Shown here: positions 38,088 to 48,601 of the stretch, piece after piece | Layout of the letters: every line of letters begins with the position of its first letter | How positions within the stretch are numbered: position 1 is the first letter of the stretch | Source of the DNA: Paracoccaceae bacterium | Lineage (GTDB): Bacteria > Pseudomonadota > Alphaproteobacteria > Rhodobacterales > Rhodobacteraceae | NCBI GenBank assembly: GCA_003567315.1 | Contig: PWZT01000067.1 | Coordinates: forward strand, 1 to 50,424 | Direction: 5' to 3' | Length of the DNA: 50,424 nt | Position numbers and translations under genes: made by a program | The notes under the pieces: generated by a model | What the model was told of the DNA's origin: nothing | What the model saw: the letters and a program-made list of their open reading frames with translations, nothing else | Databases searched by the model: none

Positions 38088-38124
38088 CCGCCGCCATGCT
38101 CGCCAGCATGCGCGGCGGTTTTTT
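38088..38124 (+). terminator. Intrinsic terminator of the small membrane peptide gene
   Basis: The arm 38088-38100 (CCGCCGCCATGCT) pairs with 38105-38118 (AGCATGCGCGGCGG) with one bulged base, followed by six T. It lies 55 bases after the stop of the 32-residue gene and before trmFO. Confidence 0.88.
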
Positions 38125-38184
38125 CGTGCTGTTTGTCAAAACGCCCGGCAACGGTTATCTGACAGGCAAAAGGAAGGGCGAGTC

Positions 38185-39537
38185 ATGACGGAAACGCTGC
38201 ACATCGTTGGTGGGGGAATGGCCGGGTCGGAGGCTGCGTGGCAGGCCGCGCGCATGGGGGTGAAGGTCGTGCTGCATGAGATGCGGCCCAAGACCGGGAC
38301 TTTCGCGCATCGCACCGAGTATCTGGCCGAGATGGTGTGCTCCAACTCCTTCCGCTCGGATGATGATGAGCAGAACGCGGTCGGGCTCCTGCATTGGGAG
38401 ATGCGCGCCGCAGGCGGCTTGATCATGGAAATGGCCGATCGCCATACGCTGCCGGCAGGCGGGGCGCTTGCCGTGGACCGCGATGCCTTCGCGCAGGCTG
38501 TGACCACGCGACTGCTGGAGCATCCCAACATTTCGCTGTCGCGCGATGAGGTCCGGGGATTGCCGGAACAGGGTGCATGGATCATCGCGACAGGCCCGCT
38601 CACCTCCGATGCGCTGGGGCAGGCCATCGCCCAGGAAACCGGGGCGGAGGCGCTGGCGTTTTTCGATGCGATTGCACCCATCGTCTATTTCGACTCGGTC
38701 GATATGTCGAAGGCGTGGTTTCAGTCGCGCTACGACAAGGGCGAAACCGAGGAGGAGCGCAAGGCCTACCTGAATTGCCCGATGACGCGCGATGAATACG
38801 AAGCGTTCATCGATGCGCTGCTGGCGGCTGAAAAGACCGAGTTTCACGAGGGCGAGACGGCAGGGTATTTCGATGGTTGCCTGCCCATCGAGGTGATGGC
38901 GGAACGCGGGCGCGAGACGCTGCGCCACGGCCCGATGAAACCCGTGGGCCTGACCAATCCGCATGCGCCCGATGTCAAACCCCATGCCGTGGTACAGTTG
39001 CGCCGCGACAATGCGCTGGGGACGCTCTACAACATTGTCGGCTTCCAGACAAAGATGAAGTATGGCGCGCAAACATCTGTTTTCAAGATGATCCCGGGCC
39101 TTGAAGATGCATCATTCGCGCGGCTTGGGGGCATCCATCGCAACACGTTCCTGAACGCGCCGACGCTGCTTGACGGCCAGTTACGCCTGCGTTCGCGACC
39201 AAATATCCGGTTCGCAGGGCAGATCACCGGAGTTGAGGGCTATGTGGAATCGGCGGCGATGGGGCTGCTTGCCGGGCGGCTTGCGGCCAGTGAAATCCTG
39301 GGGCTGCCCTCGGCTCCGCCACCGCGCGAAACAGCGATGGGGGCGTTGGTGCATCACATCACCGGGGGCGCCGAGGCGAAGACCTTCCAGCCCATGAATG
39401 TCAATTTCGGGCTTTTCCCGCCGATTGACGCCAAGGGCGGGCGCCGGGGGCGGCGTGATCGCTACAAGGCCTATACGGATCGCGCCAAGGCTGCGTTCGG
39501 TGACTGGATACGCGCCGATGGACGCGATGCCGCCTGA
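38185..39537 (+). CDS. trmFO: Methylenetetrahydrofolate-tRNA-(uracil-5-)-methyltransferase TrmFO
   Basis: 450 residues; folate- and FAD-dependent enzyme that makes ribothymidine at position 54 of tRNA. The FAD-binding motif [18 protein letters not shown] begins at residue 5; other family blocks are [39 protein letters not shown] and [23 protein letters not shown] at 38171-38179 places the ATG at 38185; the open frame upstream is cut off from it by the terminator. TrmFO overlaps gluQ by 20 bases. Confidence 0.95.
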   Translation: MTETLHIVGGGMAGSEAAWQAARMGVKVVLHEMRPKTGTFAHRTEYLAEMVCSNSFRSDDDEQNAVGLLHWEMRAAGGLIMEMADRHTLPAGGALAVDRDAFAQAVTTRLLEHPNISLSRDEVRGLPEQGAWIIATGPLTSDALGQAIAQETGAEALAFFDAIAPIVYFDSVDMSKAWFQSRYDKGETEEERKAYLNCPMTRDEYEAFIDALLAAEKTEFHEGETAGYFDGCLPIEVMAERGRETLRHGPMKPVGLTNPHAPDVKPHAVVQLRRDNALGTLYNIVGFQTKMKYGAQTSVFKMIPGLEDASFARLGGIHRNTFLNAPTLLDGQLRLRSRPNIRFAGQITGVEGYVESAAMGLLAGRLAASEILGLPSAPPPRETAMGALVHHITGGAEAKTFQPMNVNFGLFPPIDAKGGRRGRRDRYKAYTDRAKAAFGDWIRADGRDAA

Positions 39538-40375
39538 AGCGCGGGTCACGCGGTTCGCGCCGTCCCCCACAGGCCCGCTGCATCTGGGCCACGCCTATGC
39601 GGCGCTGATCGCCGAGCGGCGCGCCGGGGCAGGGCGCTTTCTGTTGCGGATCGAAGATATCGACAGGGGCCGCAGCCGCGCCGAATATGAGGCGCAGATT
39701 TATGAGGATCTGCATTGGCTGGGCCTGTCATGGCCCGCGCCCGTGATGCGGCAATCAGAACGATTGGGAGAATATCGAGCGGCATTGAGCAGGCTGGTCT
39801 CCATGGGCGTGCTCTCCCCCTGCCGATGCCGCCGCGCGGATATTCGCGCAGCGCTCGCGGCACCACAGGAAGGCGATGTCCCGCATGGTCCTGACGGGCC
39901 GGTCTATCCCGGCCTGTGTCGTGGGCGCGCCATGAGCGATGCCGCGCCGGATGATGCGCTGCGCCTGGATATGCGCAAGGCGCTCGCGCATGTGGGGCGG
40001 CTGTCATTTGCAGAGCTTGGGCCGATCCATGAGGGCGTGCATGGGCTCGAGCCCGACCGCATGATCGCGGAAGTTGGTGATGTCGTGTTGGCGCGGCGCG
40101 ATATGGGCACCAGCTACCACCTATCGGTCGTGGTGGATGATGCCGCGCAAGCGATCACCGAGGTGACGCGCGGCGCTGATTTGTTCGCGGCGACCGCGAT
40201 CCATGTGCTACTCCAGGCGTTACTCGAGATTCCGCGCACAAGCTATTATCATCACGACTTAATTCGTGATGAACAGGGCAAGCGCCTTGCCAAGCGCGAT
40301 GACGCGCGCGCGCTGGCGCTCTTTCGGGCGCAGGGCGCGACGCCACAGGACATCAGGATGAGGCTTGGCCTGTAA
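39518..40375 (+). CDS. gluQ: Glutamyl-Q tRNA(Asp) synthetase
   Basis: 285 residues, a truncated relative of glutamyl-tRNA synthetase that attaches glutamate to queuosine in tRNA(Asp). Motifs: [20 protein letters not shown] with the HIGH-type signature near residue 17, a zinc site formed by CRCRR and YPGLC, and the KMSKS-type [11 protein letters not shown] near the C-terminus. There is no anticodon-binding domain, as expected. A second in-frame ATG at 39527 is an alternative start. Both trmFO and gluQ act on tRNA. Its 3' end overlaps that of hisI by 23 bases on the other strand. Confidence 0.92.
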   Translation: MDAMPPEARVTRFAPSPTGPLHLGHAYAALIAERRAGAGRFLLRIEDIDRGRSRAEYEAQIYEDLHWLGLSWPAPVMRQSERLGEYRAALSRLVSMGVLSPCRCRRADIRAALAAPQEGDVPHGPDGPVYPGLCRGRAMSDAAPDDALRLDMRKALAHVGRLSFAELGPIHEGVHGLEPDRMIAEVGDVVLARRDMGTSYHLSVVVDDAAQAITEVTRGADLFAATAIHVLLQALLEIPRTSYYHHDLIRDEQGKRLAKRDDARALALFRAQGATPQDIRMRLGL

Positions 40376-40727
40376 CCGGCTGCATTAGCTCTATTTCCTC
40401 GCCACTGCGCAGCGCCGTGTAAAAGCAACTCTGCCGCATGGTGTGGCAGGCAGGCCCGGATTGCGCGACCAGCACCAGAAGACAGTCGCGGTCGCAATCG
40501 ATCCGCATCTCGATCAGCTTTTGAACATTACCAGAGCTTTCGCCCTTGACCCAGAGGGCCTGTCGCGAGCGCGACCAGTAGGTGACGCGGCCTGTCTGCA
40601 AGGTGCGGGCGACGGCTTCTGCATTCATCCAGGCCACCATCAGCACCTGCCCGGTCGCATGATCTTGCGCGATGGCTGGTATCAGGCCCTTGTCGTCATA
40701 TCTGAGGGTTTGCGGATCGAATGTCAT
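40353..40727 (-). CDS. hisI: Phosphoribosyl-AMP cyclohydrolase
   Basis: 124 residues, third step of histidine synthesis, HisI not fused to HisE. Family motifs: [37 protein letters not shown], and the metal-binding [14 protein letters not shown] and GPACHT. The start is ATG at 40727. No other his gene is in the window. Confidence 0.95.
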   Translation of the reverse strand: MTFDPQTLRYDDKGLIPAIAQDHATGQVLMVAWMNAEAVARTLQTGRVTYWSRSRQALWVKGESSGNVQKLIEMRIDCDRDCLLVLVAQSGPACHTMRQSCFYTALRSGEEIELMQPVTGQASS

Positions 40728-40787
40728 GGGCTATGTCCTGTGCAACAACCGAGCTTGTAACGCGCCGCGCCATCAAGGAAAACCCGC

Positions 40788-41243
40788 ATGGTCGAGAATG
40801 CCGAACTGATGAAACTCTATTCCAGCCGAATTCTCGCGCTGGCATCAGACATCCCGCATCATGAGCGTCTGGAAAACCCGCAGGCCAGTGTCCGGCGCAG
40901 GTCGCCACTATGCGGATCGACCGTGACTGTCGATCTCGACATGGAAAACGGGCGTGTGACGCGGTTCGGGCAGGATGTCAAAGCCTGCGCGCTGGGGCAG
41001 GCGGCGGCGGCGATTGTCGGGCAGGCCATCATCGGGTGCAACGCGGCACAACTTGCGACGGCGCGCGACGAGTTGCGCGCGATGCTCACGGCAGACGGGC
41101 CTGTTCCCGCGCCGCCCTTTGATGGGTTCGAGGTTCTGACGCCAGCGCGCGACTACCGCAATCGCCACGCATCCATCCTGCTCGCGATCGAGGCTTCGGT
41201 CGAGGCAAGTGCCACACTGATCGAGGCCGCGAACGCGCCCTGA
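40788..41243 (+). CDS. NifU/IscU-like iron-sulfur cluster scaffold protein
   Basis: 151 residues with the NifU N-terminal fold. Conserved cysteines occur in RRRSPLCGSTVTVDL and QDVKACALGQAAAA, matching two of the three IscU cluster ligands; the third ligand is replaced (around ARDYRNRHASILL). I recall this shortened variant in alphaproteobacteria, annotated as an iron-sulfur assembly scaffold, but its precise task is unsettled. AAGGAAAA precedes the ATG. It is divergent from hisI and stands alone. Confidence 0.85.
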   Translation: MVENAELMKLYSSRILALASDIPHHERLENPQASVRRRSPLCGSTVTVDLDMENGRVTRFGQDVKACALGQAAAAIVGQAIIGCNAAQLATARDELRAMLTADGPVPAPPFDGFEVLTPARDYRNRHASILLAIEASVEASATLIEAANAP

Positions 41244-41268
41244 GCGTCGCTTGGCGCGGGTTTTCATG

Positions 41269-43095
<1,827 letters not shown>

Positions 43096-43097
43096 TC

Positions 43098-44894
43098 ATG
43101 CGTATACTCGTGTTGAACGCAGGCAGTTCCTCACTCAAATTCGGTGTTTTCGACATTGCACCGGGGGCAGGGGTGGCGGAGGCGCGTCAGGTCTTCAAGG
43201 CCAGTTTCGACAGATTCGCACCCGATGGCTGCGATTTTCGCAGCGGCATTGCTGACCCGCAGACCACGCGCGCGGCGCATACATCGCTGGCGGAGGCGAC
43301 CGAGGCTGTTCCGGCGGTGCTCCGGCAAGCGGGCATCGATAATATCGAAGCGGTCGGACACAGGATCGCGCATGGTGGTGCGCGGTTCAAGCAGGCGGCC
43401 GAGCTTTCCGCCGAGGTGATCGACGAGATTCGCGCGCTCACGCCCCTTGCCCCGATGCATAATCCCGCCAATCTGCAGGCGGTGGATGTCGCGCGCAGTG
43501 TCTGGCCGTATGTGCCGCATTGGGCGGTCTTCGATACCAGTTTCCACCTGGAAAACCCGGCCCGCGCCATCACTTACGCGGTGCCGAAGGCATGGCGCGA
43601 GAGCGGGCTGCGTCGCTTCGGGTTTCATGGCACCTCGCATAAATATGTCGCGCATCGGGCCGCTGATGAACTAGCGCAGCCTTTGCGGGACCTGCGTCTG
43701 GTCAGCCTGCATCTGGGCAATGGGGCCAGCGCCTGTGCGATCGCGCATGGCAAGAGCCTTGACAGTTCGATGGGCATGACATCGCTTGAAGGGCTGGTCA
43801 TGGGCACGCGGTCGGGCGATGTCGATCCGGGGCTGTTCGGTTATCTGTCGCGGCAAATGGGGCTCGGCGTTGCGGAGATCGAAGAGGCGCTCTATCGCGA
43901 CAGCGGGCTCAAGGGTCTCACCGGCTCGTCGGATATGCGCGATGTCGAGGCGCGCGCCGCCGAGGGCGACGCGGATGCCCAGCTTGCGATCAATATCTAC
44001 GCGTATCGCGCGCGAAAATACATCGGGGCCTATGCGGCTGCGATGGGAGGGCTGGATGTGCTCGTCTTTACCGGCGGGATCGGTGAGAACTCGCCGTCCA
44101 TGCGGCGGCGCATCTGTGACGGGCTGGATTTCATGGGGCTGCGAATAGACCATGACCGCAACATGGCGGTGACATTGCAGGACCGTGCGGCGTTGCAAAT
44201 TCAGGCCTATGGCACGCGCGTGAACGTGCTGGTCACGGAAACCGCGGAGCAGTTGATGATCGCCCATGAGGTCGCCAATGCGATCAGCTTGCCCAAGCCG
44301 CGCCATGTGAGCATCCCGATTGCTGTCTCCGCACGCCATGTGCATCTGTCGCGCGAGGCTGTCGATGCCCTGTTCGGGCCGGGATACGAGCTCACACCTG
44401 ACAAGCCCTTGCGCCAGAAAGGCCATTGGGTCGCGCGCGAACGCGTCACCTTGCACGGGCCCAAGGGGGATATCGCGCATGTGGCCATCCTGGGGCCCTT
44501 GCGGCCGCGCACCCAGATCGAGATATCACGCACTGACAGCTTCAAGCTCGGGCTCGACGCGCCTGTGCGCCAGAGCGGGGCGCTTGATGGCACACCGACG
44601 ATCCGCCTGATAGGCCCGGCCGGGCATTACGATACGGATGGGCTGATCATCGCAGCGCGACATATCCACATGAACAGGGATGACGCCCGGGAAATCGGCC
44701 TCAGCGACGGCGATACTGTGGATGTGACGCTCGACAGTTCCGGGCGCGGGCTGACCTTCAGCCATGTGCTGGTGCGCGTGGCAGACAATGCCTTCACCGA
44801 GATGCATATCGACACCGACGAGGCGAATGCGGCCGGGATTTCGGGGGCTGTCGAAGGCGAGTTGAGTGGCGAGGCGCTGCTGAAACACCCCTGA
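43098..44894 (+). CDS. Bifunctional acetate kinase / PduL-type phosphotransacylase fusion
   Basis: 598 residues. Residues 1-400 form a complete acetate kinase: LVLNAGSSSLKFGVF, GHRIAHGGARF, FDTSFHLENPA, GFHGTSHKYVAHR, LHLGNGASACA, TRSGDVDPG and FTGGIGENS. Residues about 404-598 form a complete PduL phosphotransacylase, with its zinc-binding motifs VSARHVHLSREAV and IIAARHIHMNRDDA and a GDTVDV strand. Together they would convert acetyl-CoA and phosphate to acetyl phosphate, then make ATP and acetate, or run the reverse route for acetate uptake. The frame is continuous with no stop or shift between the domains. ACGGAGG precedes the ATG. No separate pta gene is in the window. Confidence 0.9.
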   Translation: MRILVLNAGSSSLKFGVFDIAPGAGVAEARQVFKASFDRFAPDGCDFRSGIADPQTTRAAHTSLAEATEAVPAVLRQAGIDNIEAVGHRIAHGGARFKQAAELSAEVIDEIRALTPLAPMHNPANLQAVDVARSVWPYVPHWAVFDTSFHLENPARAITYAVPKAWRESGLRRFGFHGTSHKYVAHRAADELAQPLRDLRLVSLHLGNGASACAIAHGKSLDSSMGMTSLEGLVMGTRSGDVDPGLFGYLSRQMGLGVAEIEEALYRDSGLKGLTGSSDMRDVEARAAEGDADAQLAINIYAYRARKYIGAYAAAMGGLDVLVFTGGIGENSPSMRRRICDGLDFMGLRIDHDRNMAVTLQDRAALQIQAYGTRVNVLVTETAEQLMIAHEVANAISLPKPRHVSIPIAVSARHVHLSREAVDALFGPGYELTPDKPLRQKGHWVARERVTLHGPKGDIAHVAILGPLRPRTQIEISRTDSFKLGLDAPVRQSGALDGTPTIRLIGPAGHYDTDGLIIAARHIHMNRDDAREIGLSDGDTVDVTLDSSGRGLTFSHVLVRVADNAFTEMHIDTDEANAAGISGAVEGELSGEALLKHP

Positions 44895-44900
44895 GCGTGG

Positions 44901-45998
44901 TCACTCGGCGGCGGGTTTGAGGCGGATTTCCTCGCTATCCACCAAGCTGCGCACGACCGCTGCGATCCGGTTGCAGGCCTCCAGACGTGCCTCGGCGGCA
45001 GGTGGGGGCAGGGTGGAGGCATCATCCTCTAGCGTCGCTGCGCCGCGTTTGGACATGTTCTGCAGCAGAAAGCTCAAGGTGGCGGCGTCTTCGGGGTCTT
45101 GCGCGGCGATCAGCAGGGTCATGTCCTCGGGCGCAACATCGCGCATCAGCTTGGGCACATCCATCTCCTCGACCCGGGTCGCGATGTCGTTGAAGGTGAA
45201 TATCGACTTGCGCACTTGCTTGGCGAAGTCCTGGTTGAGAGTTTCCAACTGCGCCAGCAGACCATCACGCATGACAGGTGCCGAGGAGTTCAGGATATTT
45301 CCCATACGCTTGGGGGGCGGATCCGCGAAGGCGGTGCGCGGCTTGGCCTTCACCTGATCGGCCAGCGACACACCGATCCGCCGCACCGCCTCCGGGGCGA
45401 TCGTCTCGGTGCGCGCGATCGCCATCGCCAACGACTGCGCCAGCTCGGGTTCGAGTTGCATCAGCAGGCGCGCAGCCTTGTCCGTGCTCAGCTTCGAGAG
45501 CAGGACCGCGCCGATCATCTCGGATTCCTGCGAGAGCAGTTTGAGCAAGGTGTCATCATCGGCCATTTCCAGCACGCCCCAGACATCGTCCAGATTGCCG
45601 CCGCGCGCCTGCAGACGCAGGTTGCGGGCGACGGTCTGGTCCAGCCGTGGCTCCAGCAGCGTCAGAACGCCTTCGAGATTATCCGGAAAAGACAGGCCAA
45701 CCTGCTCCAGCGTCTCGATGAATTCCTCGAGCACCGCATGCATTGTCTTGCGGTCGATCAGGTGCATTCTGGTGAGGGTCCTCGCAAGTTCGGACTGCAT
45801 ATCCGCTGGCAGATCCGCAAGCGAAAGATCCGCCGCCTCTGTAAGGGCCCGCACGACAATGGCGGCCTTCTCCACACCGCTGAGGTGATCCGTACGCGTG
45901 ACGCTGCTATCAGGAACCGCAGACACCGATCCGCGATCCGATTTTGCGCGCGCGGGCGCCGTAAGCGCAGAGGAGGGCACTGGAGATTGCGCGTTCAT
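44901..45998 (-). CDS. fliG: Divergent stand-alone flagellar motor switch protein FliG
   Basis: 365 residues. After a Pro/Ser/Ala-rich N-terminal extension of about 40 residues comes the FliG N-domain (LSGVEKAAIVVRALTEAADL), the middle domain (LTLLEPRLDQTVARNLRL, then LLSKLSTDKAARLLMQLEPE) and the C-terminal torque domain (VPKLMRDVAPEDMTLLIAAQ, then LLQNMSKRGAATLEDD). The middle-domain EHPQ motif of typical FliG is not recognisable. No other flagellar gene lies in the window. The ATG at 45998 is tentative, since no clear ribosome binding site precedes it and an in-frame ATG exists at 46025. Its stop lies six bases from that of the acetate kinase fusion on the opposite strand. Confidence 0.83.
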   Translation of the reverse strand: MNAQSPVPSSALTAPARAKSDRGSVSAVPDSSVTRTDHLSGVEKAAIVVRALTEAADLSLADLPADMQSELARTLTRMHLIDRKTMHAVLEEFIETLEQVGLSFPDNLEGVLTLLEPRLDQTVARNLRLQARGGNLDDVWGVLEMADDDTLLKLLSQESEMIGAVLLSKLSTDKAARLLMQLEPELAQSLAMAIARTETIAPEAVRRIGVSLADQVKAKPRTAFADPPPKRMGNILNSSAPVMRDGLLAQLETLNQDFAKQVRKSIFTFNDIATRVEEMDVPKLMRDVAPEDMTLLIAAQDPEDAATLSFLLQNMSKRGAATLEDDASTLPPPAAEARLEACNRIAAVVRSLVDSEEIRLKPAAE

Positions 45999-46077
45999 TG
46001 GAACTACTACGGTTGTGACGATCAAGTCCTTCGAGTTCTACAGCCCAAACCTCAATGAAGTCTTAGCGCGCAGGCAG

Positions 46078-46107
46078 AAAAAAACTCCGATGCAGGGCAC
46101 CGGAGTT
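46078..46107 (-). terminator. Intrinsic terminator on the minus strand
   Basis: Read on the minus strand, AACTCCG (46101-46107) pairs with CGGAGTT (46083-46089), with an inner TGC/GCA pair, followed by seven T (46078-46084). It lies 21 bases after the stop of the small secreted protein gene and separates that gene from fliG. Confidence 0.88.
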
Positions 46108-46127
46108 CAACATGACAGTGTCTGAAT

Positions 46128-46292
46128 TCAGCTGCTCAGCGGTGTGATGCAGGTCGCGCTCTCTGAATCCCAAACCTGGCCTTCCGCACAGGACGACGCG
46201 GTTTGCTGGGGTTTCATGCTGGAACACATGGCCGAAGCGATCGCAGGTGACATTGAGATCACCAGAGCAGTGACAGCGATTTTCAGTTTCAT
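46128..46292 (-). CDS. 54-residue secreted protein with three cysteines
   Basis: ATG at 46292 with an AAAAAGGAGA ribosome binding site, TGA at 46128-46130. A signal peptide (KLKIAVTALVISMSPAIASA) is followed by a 33-residue mature part with cysteines at 23, 35 and 48. The part CAEGQVWDSESATC has the C-x2-G-x2-WD-x5-C pattern of peritrophin-A-like (CBM14) modules, here in a very short form with an odd cysteine. It has its own terminator and lies downstream of purB on the same strand. The function is unknown; a carbohydrate- or envelope-binding role is only a guess from the pattern. Confidence 0.75.
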   Translation of the reverse strand: MKLKIAVTALVISMSPAIASAMCSSMKPQQTASSCAEGQVWDSESATCITPLSS

Positions 46293-46359
46293 CTCAATCT
46301 CCTTTTTCGGTGATCAGGATGTTAGCACGATTCTTTCAAAAACAAGCTCGAACGGGTCA

Positions 46360-47664
46360 TCATTCTGAAAAAACCCGGGCGAAAATCGTCTCGACATGTT
46401 TTGTGTGATAGGCGAGATCAAATTTTGAGCGAATTTCCTCTTCGCTCAGCGCCGCGCGGACATCTGGATCGCCCAGCAATTCCTCAAGGAAATCGCGGCC
46501 TTGTTCCCAAACCTTCATCGCATTGCGCTGCACAAGCGTATAGGCGTCCTCGCGGCTGACCCCGGCTTGCGTGAGCGCCAGAAGAACGCGCTGGGAATGA
46601 ATGAGGCCGCGAAACTTGTTCATATTGGTGATCATGCTGTCGGGATAGACCACCAGCTTGTCGATCACGCCGGTCAGGCGTGCCAGCGCGAAATCGAGCG
46701 TCACCGTTGCATCAGGCCCGATCATGCGCTCGACCGAGGAATGCGAGATGTCGCGCTCGTGCCAGAGCGCCACATTCTCCAGCGCGGGGATCACCGACAT
46801 GCGCACCAGCCGCGCCAGCCCGGTCAGGTTTTCGGTCAGCACCGGGTTGCGCTTGTGTGGCATGGCGCTGGAGCCTTTCTGGCCCTTGGAGAAAAACTCT
46901 TCTGCCTCAAGCACTTCCGTGCGCTGCATGTGGCGGATTTCGATGGCGATATTCTCGATGGAGGACGCGATCACGCCCAGCGTGGCGAAGAACATGGCAT
47001 GGCGGTCGCGCGGGATGACCTGGGTCGAGATCGGCTCTGGCGCGAGACCCATCTGCGCGCAGACATGCGCCTCCACGGCCGGGTCGATATTGGCGAAGGT
47101 GCCGACAGCGCCCGAAATGGCACCGGTGGCCACCTCCGCGCGCGCCGCCACCAGACGGTCGCGGTTGCGTTTCATCTCGGCATGGAAGCGGGCGAAGGTC
47201 AGGCCCATCGTGGTGGGTTCTGCGTGGATCCCGTGGCTGCGGCCCATGCGGATGGTGAGCTTATGCTCGATCGCGCGGCGTTTGAGAGCATCGAGCAGCG
47301 CATCGAGATCGGCCAGCAGCAGGTCGGCGGCGCGGACAAGCTGAACATTGAAGGTCGTGTCCAGCACGTCGGAGCTGGTCATGCCCTGATGCACGAACCG
47401 CGCGTCGTCATGGCCAATGATCTCGGCGAGATGGGTAAGGAAGGCGATGACGTCATGTTTGGTGACAGCCTCGATCTCGTCGATGCGCGCGACATCGAAT
47501 TCCACATCCCTGGCTTTCCAGACCGCTGCCGCGCTTTGTGCCGGGATGACACCAAGCTGGGCCTGGGCATCGCAGGCATGCGCCTCGATCTCGAACCAGA
47601 TGCGGAATTTCGTCTCCGGCGACCAGATGGCGACCATATCGGGGCGGGAATAACGCGGGATCAT
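46360..47664 (-). CDS. purB: Adenylosuccinate lyase
   Basis: 434 residues of the fumarase/aspartase superfamily; acts twice in purine synthesis (SAICAR and adenylosuccinate cleavage). Motifs: the N-terminal MIPRYSRPDMVAIWSPE, VHQGMTSSDVLDT, GRSHGIHAEPTTMG with a catalytic His, and the signature GSSAMPHKRNPVLTENLTG near residue 265. The product is complete. It is divergent from rplY across a 250-base gap. Confidence 0.96.
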   Translation of the reverse strand: MIPRYSRPDMVAIWSPETKFRIWFEIEAHACDAQAQLGVIPAQSAAAVWKARDVEFDVARIDEIEAVTKHDVIAFLTHLAEIIGHDDARFVHQGMTSSDVLDTTFNVQLVRAADLLLADLDALLDALKRRAIEHKLTIRMGRSHGIHAEPTTMGLTFARFHAEMKRNRDRLVAARAEVATGAISGAVGTFANIDPAVEAHVCAQMGLAPEPISTQVIPRDRHAMFFATLGVIASSIENIAIEIRHMQRTEVLEAEEFFSKGQKGSSAMPHKRNPVLTENLTGLARLVRMSVIPALENVALWHERDISHSSVERMIGPDATVTLDFALARLTGVIDKLVVYPDSMITNMNKFRGLIHSQRVLLALTQAGVSREDAYTLVQRNAMKVWEQGRDFLEELLGDPDVRAALSEEEIRSKFDLAYHTKHVETIFARVFSE

Positions 47665-47753
47665 CTCTGCGGACCTTTCACAATTCTCGCGCGCCTGATA
47701 CGCGTTGGCTCAGGGGGCTGCAAGCGTGGCGGTTGTCCGTCATCCGTATTTAA

Positions 47754-47769
47754 CATAATACTGATTATG
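47754..47769. repeat. Perfect AT-rich palindrome between purB and rplY
   Basis: CATAAT at 47754-47759 and ATTATG at 47764-47769 are perfect inverted repeats around ACTG. They lie in the AT-rich core of the divergent intergenic region, about 90 bases before the purB start and 145 before rplY. The symmetry fits an operator for a dimeric regulator; no known consensus comes to mind. Confidence 0.45.
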
Positions 47770-47861
47770 GGCTTAATTGCTGTTGCTGAATGGTGTGTGA
47801 TCTCAAATCAGCGTTTTCCATCTTTTCAACCCATGCAAACTCCCCTATAGCGCTCTCACTC

Positions 47862-47888
47862 GCAGCCCGCACCCTTGGAGGCGGGCTG
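47862..47888 (+). promoter_or_regulatory. Leader hairpin upstream of rplY
   Basis: CAGCCCGC at 47863-47870 pairs perfectly with GCGGGCTG at 47881-47888 around a ten-base loop, with a possible extra G-T pair. It ends 11 bases before the AAAAGGA ribosome binding site of rplY. It could be a leader structure that tunes rplY expression. Its stem is the same as that of the hairpin at 22886-22913. Confidence 0.45.
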
Positions 47889-47914
47889 TTCAACTTTTGA
47901 AAAGGAATATGCAC

Positions 47915-48541
47915 ATGGCTGGTGAGATCCCGGATCTTCAGGCCGAGGTACGGACGGGGACAGGCAAGGGGGCCGCCCGTCAGGCTCGTCGCGAGTTTCG
48001 CGTACCCGGTATCGTCTATGGTGGCGGCATGGACCCGCAACCTGTCAACTTCAAATACAACTACCTTATCGCCAAGCTCAAGGCGGGGCGGTTCCTCTCG
48101 ACGCTCTTCAACCTGAAGGTTGAGGGCCAGGAGGACGTGCGCGTGATTTGCCGCGCCGTGGAGCGCGATGTGGTCACTGGCCTGCCCACGCATGTCGATC
48201 TGATGCGCCTGCGCCGCACGAGCCGGATCAATCTCTTCATCCCGGTGGAATTCATCAATGCCGAGAAATGCGTGGGCCTCAAGCGCGGCGGCACGCTGAC
48301 CGTGGTGCGCCCCGAGGTCGAGCTGAACGTGCTCGCAGGCGAGATCCCTGAGAAGCTGGTTGTTGATCTGGAAGGCCGCGCCATCGGCGACACGATCACG
48401 ATTTCGGCCATCACGCTGCCGTCTGGCACAAAGCCCACGATCGACCGTGAGTTCGTGATCGCCAATATCGTGGCGCCGCGCGCGCTGACGGCTGCCGATG
48501 ATGACGAGGAAGAAGCAGAGACAGAAGCCGCCGAGGAGTGA
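47915..48541 (+). CDS. rplY: 50S ribosomal protein L25 / general stress protein Ctc
   Basis: 208 residues, the long (Ctc or TL5) form that binds 5S rRNA. The N-terminal L25 domain reads [20 protein letters not shown] and [15 protein letters not shown]; the second beta-rich domain ([19 protein letters not shown]) and an acidic tail ([15 protein letters not shown]) follow. The ATG at 47915 is well spaced from AAAAGGA; an ATG at 47909 is an alternative. A textbook terminator follows. The next plus-strand gene is pth, a common neighbour of rplY, with one antisense gene in between. Confidence 0.93.
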   Translation: MAGEIPDLQAEVRTGTGKGAARQARREFRVPGIVYGGGMDPQPVNFKYNYLIAKLKAGRFLSTLFNLKVEGQEDVRVICRAVERDVVTGLPTHVDLMRLRRTSRINLFIPVEFINAEKCVGLKRGGTLTVVRPEVELNVLAGEIPEKLVVDLEGRAIGDTITISAITLPSGTKPTIDREFVIANIVAPRALTAADDDEEEAETEAAEE

Positions 48542-48566
48542 TCCTTGGGGCAGAGTTCTTGCAGTT

Positions 48567-48593
48567 GGGGCGCCCGTCATGGCGCCCCTTTTT
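48567..48593 (+). terminator. Intrinsic terminator of rplY
   Basis: GGGGCGCC at 48567-48574 pairs perfectly with GGCGCCCC at 48581-48588 around a six-base loop, followed by five T. It lies 25 bases after the rplY stop. Confidence 0.92.
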
Positions 48594-48601
48594 CATGCGC
48601 C

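Noticed and set aside
37885-38184. A 100-residue N-terminal extension of TrmFO
   Set aside because: The frame is open but contains an intrinsic terminator and a separate small gene in another frame; the family start [11 protein letters not shown] has its own ribosome binding site.
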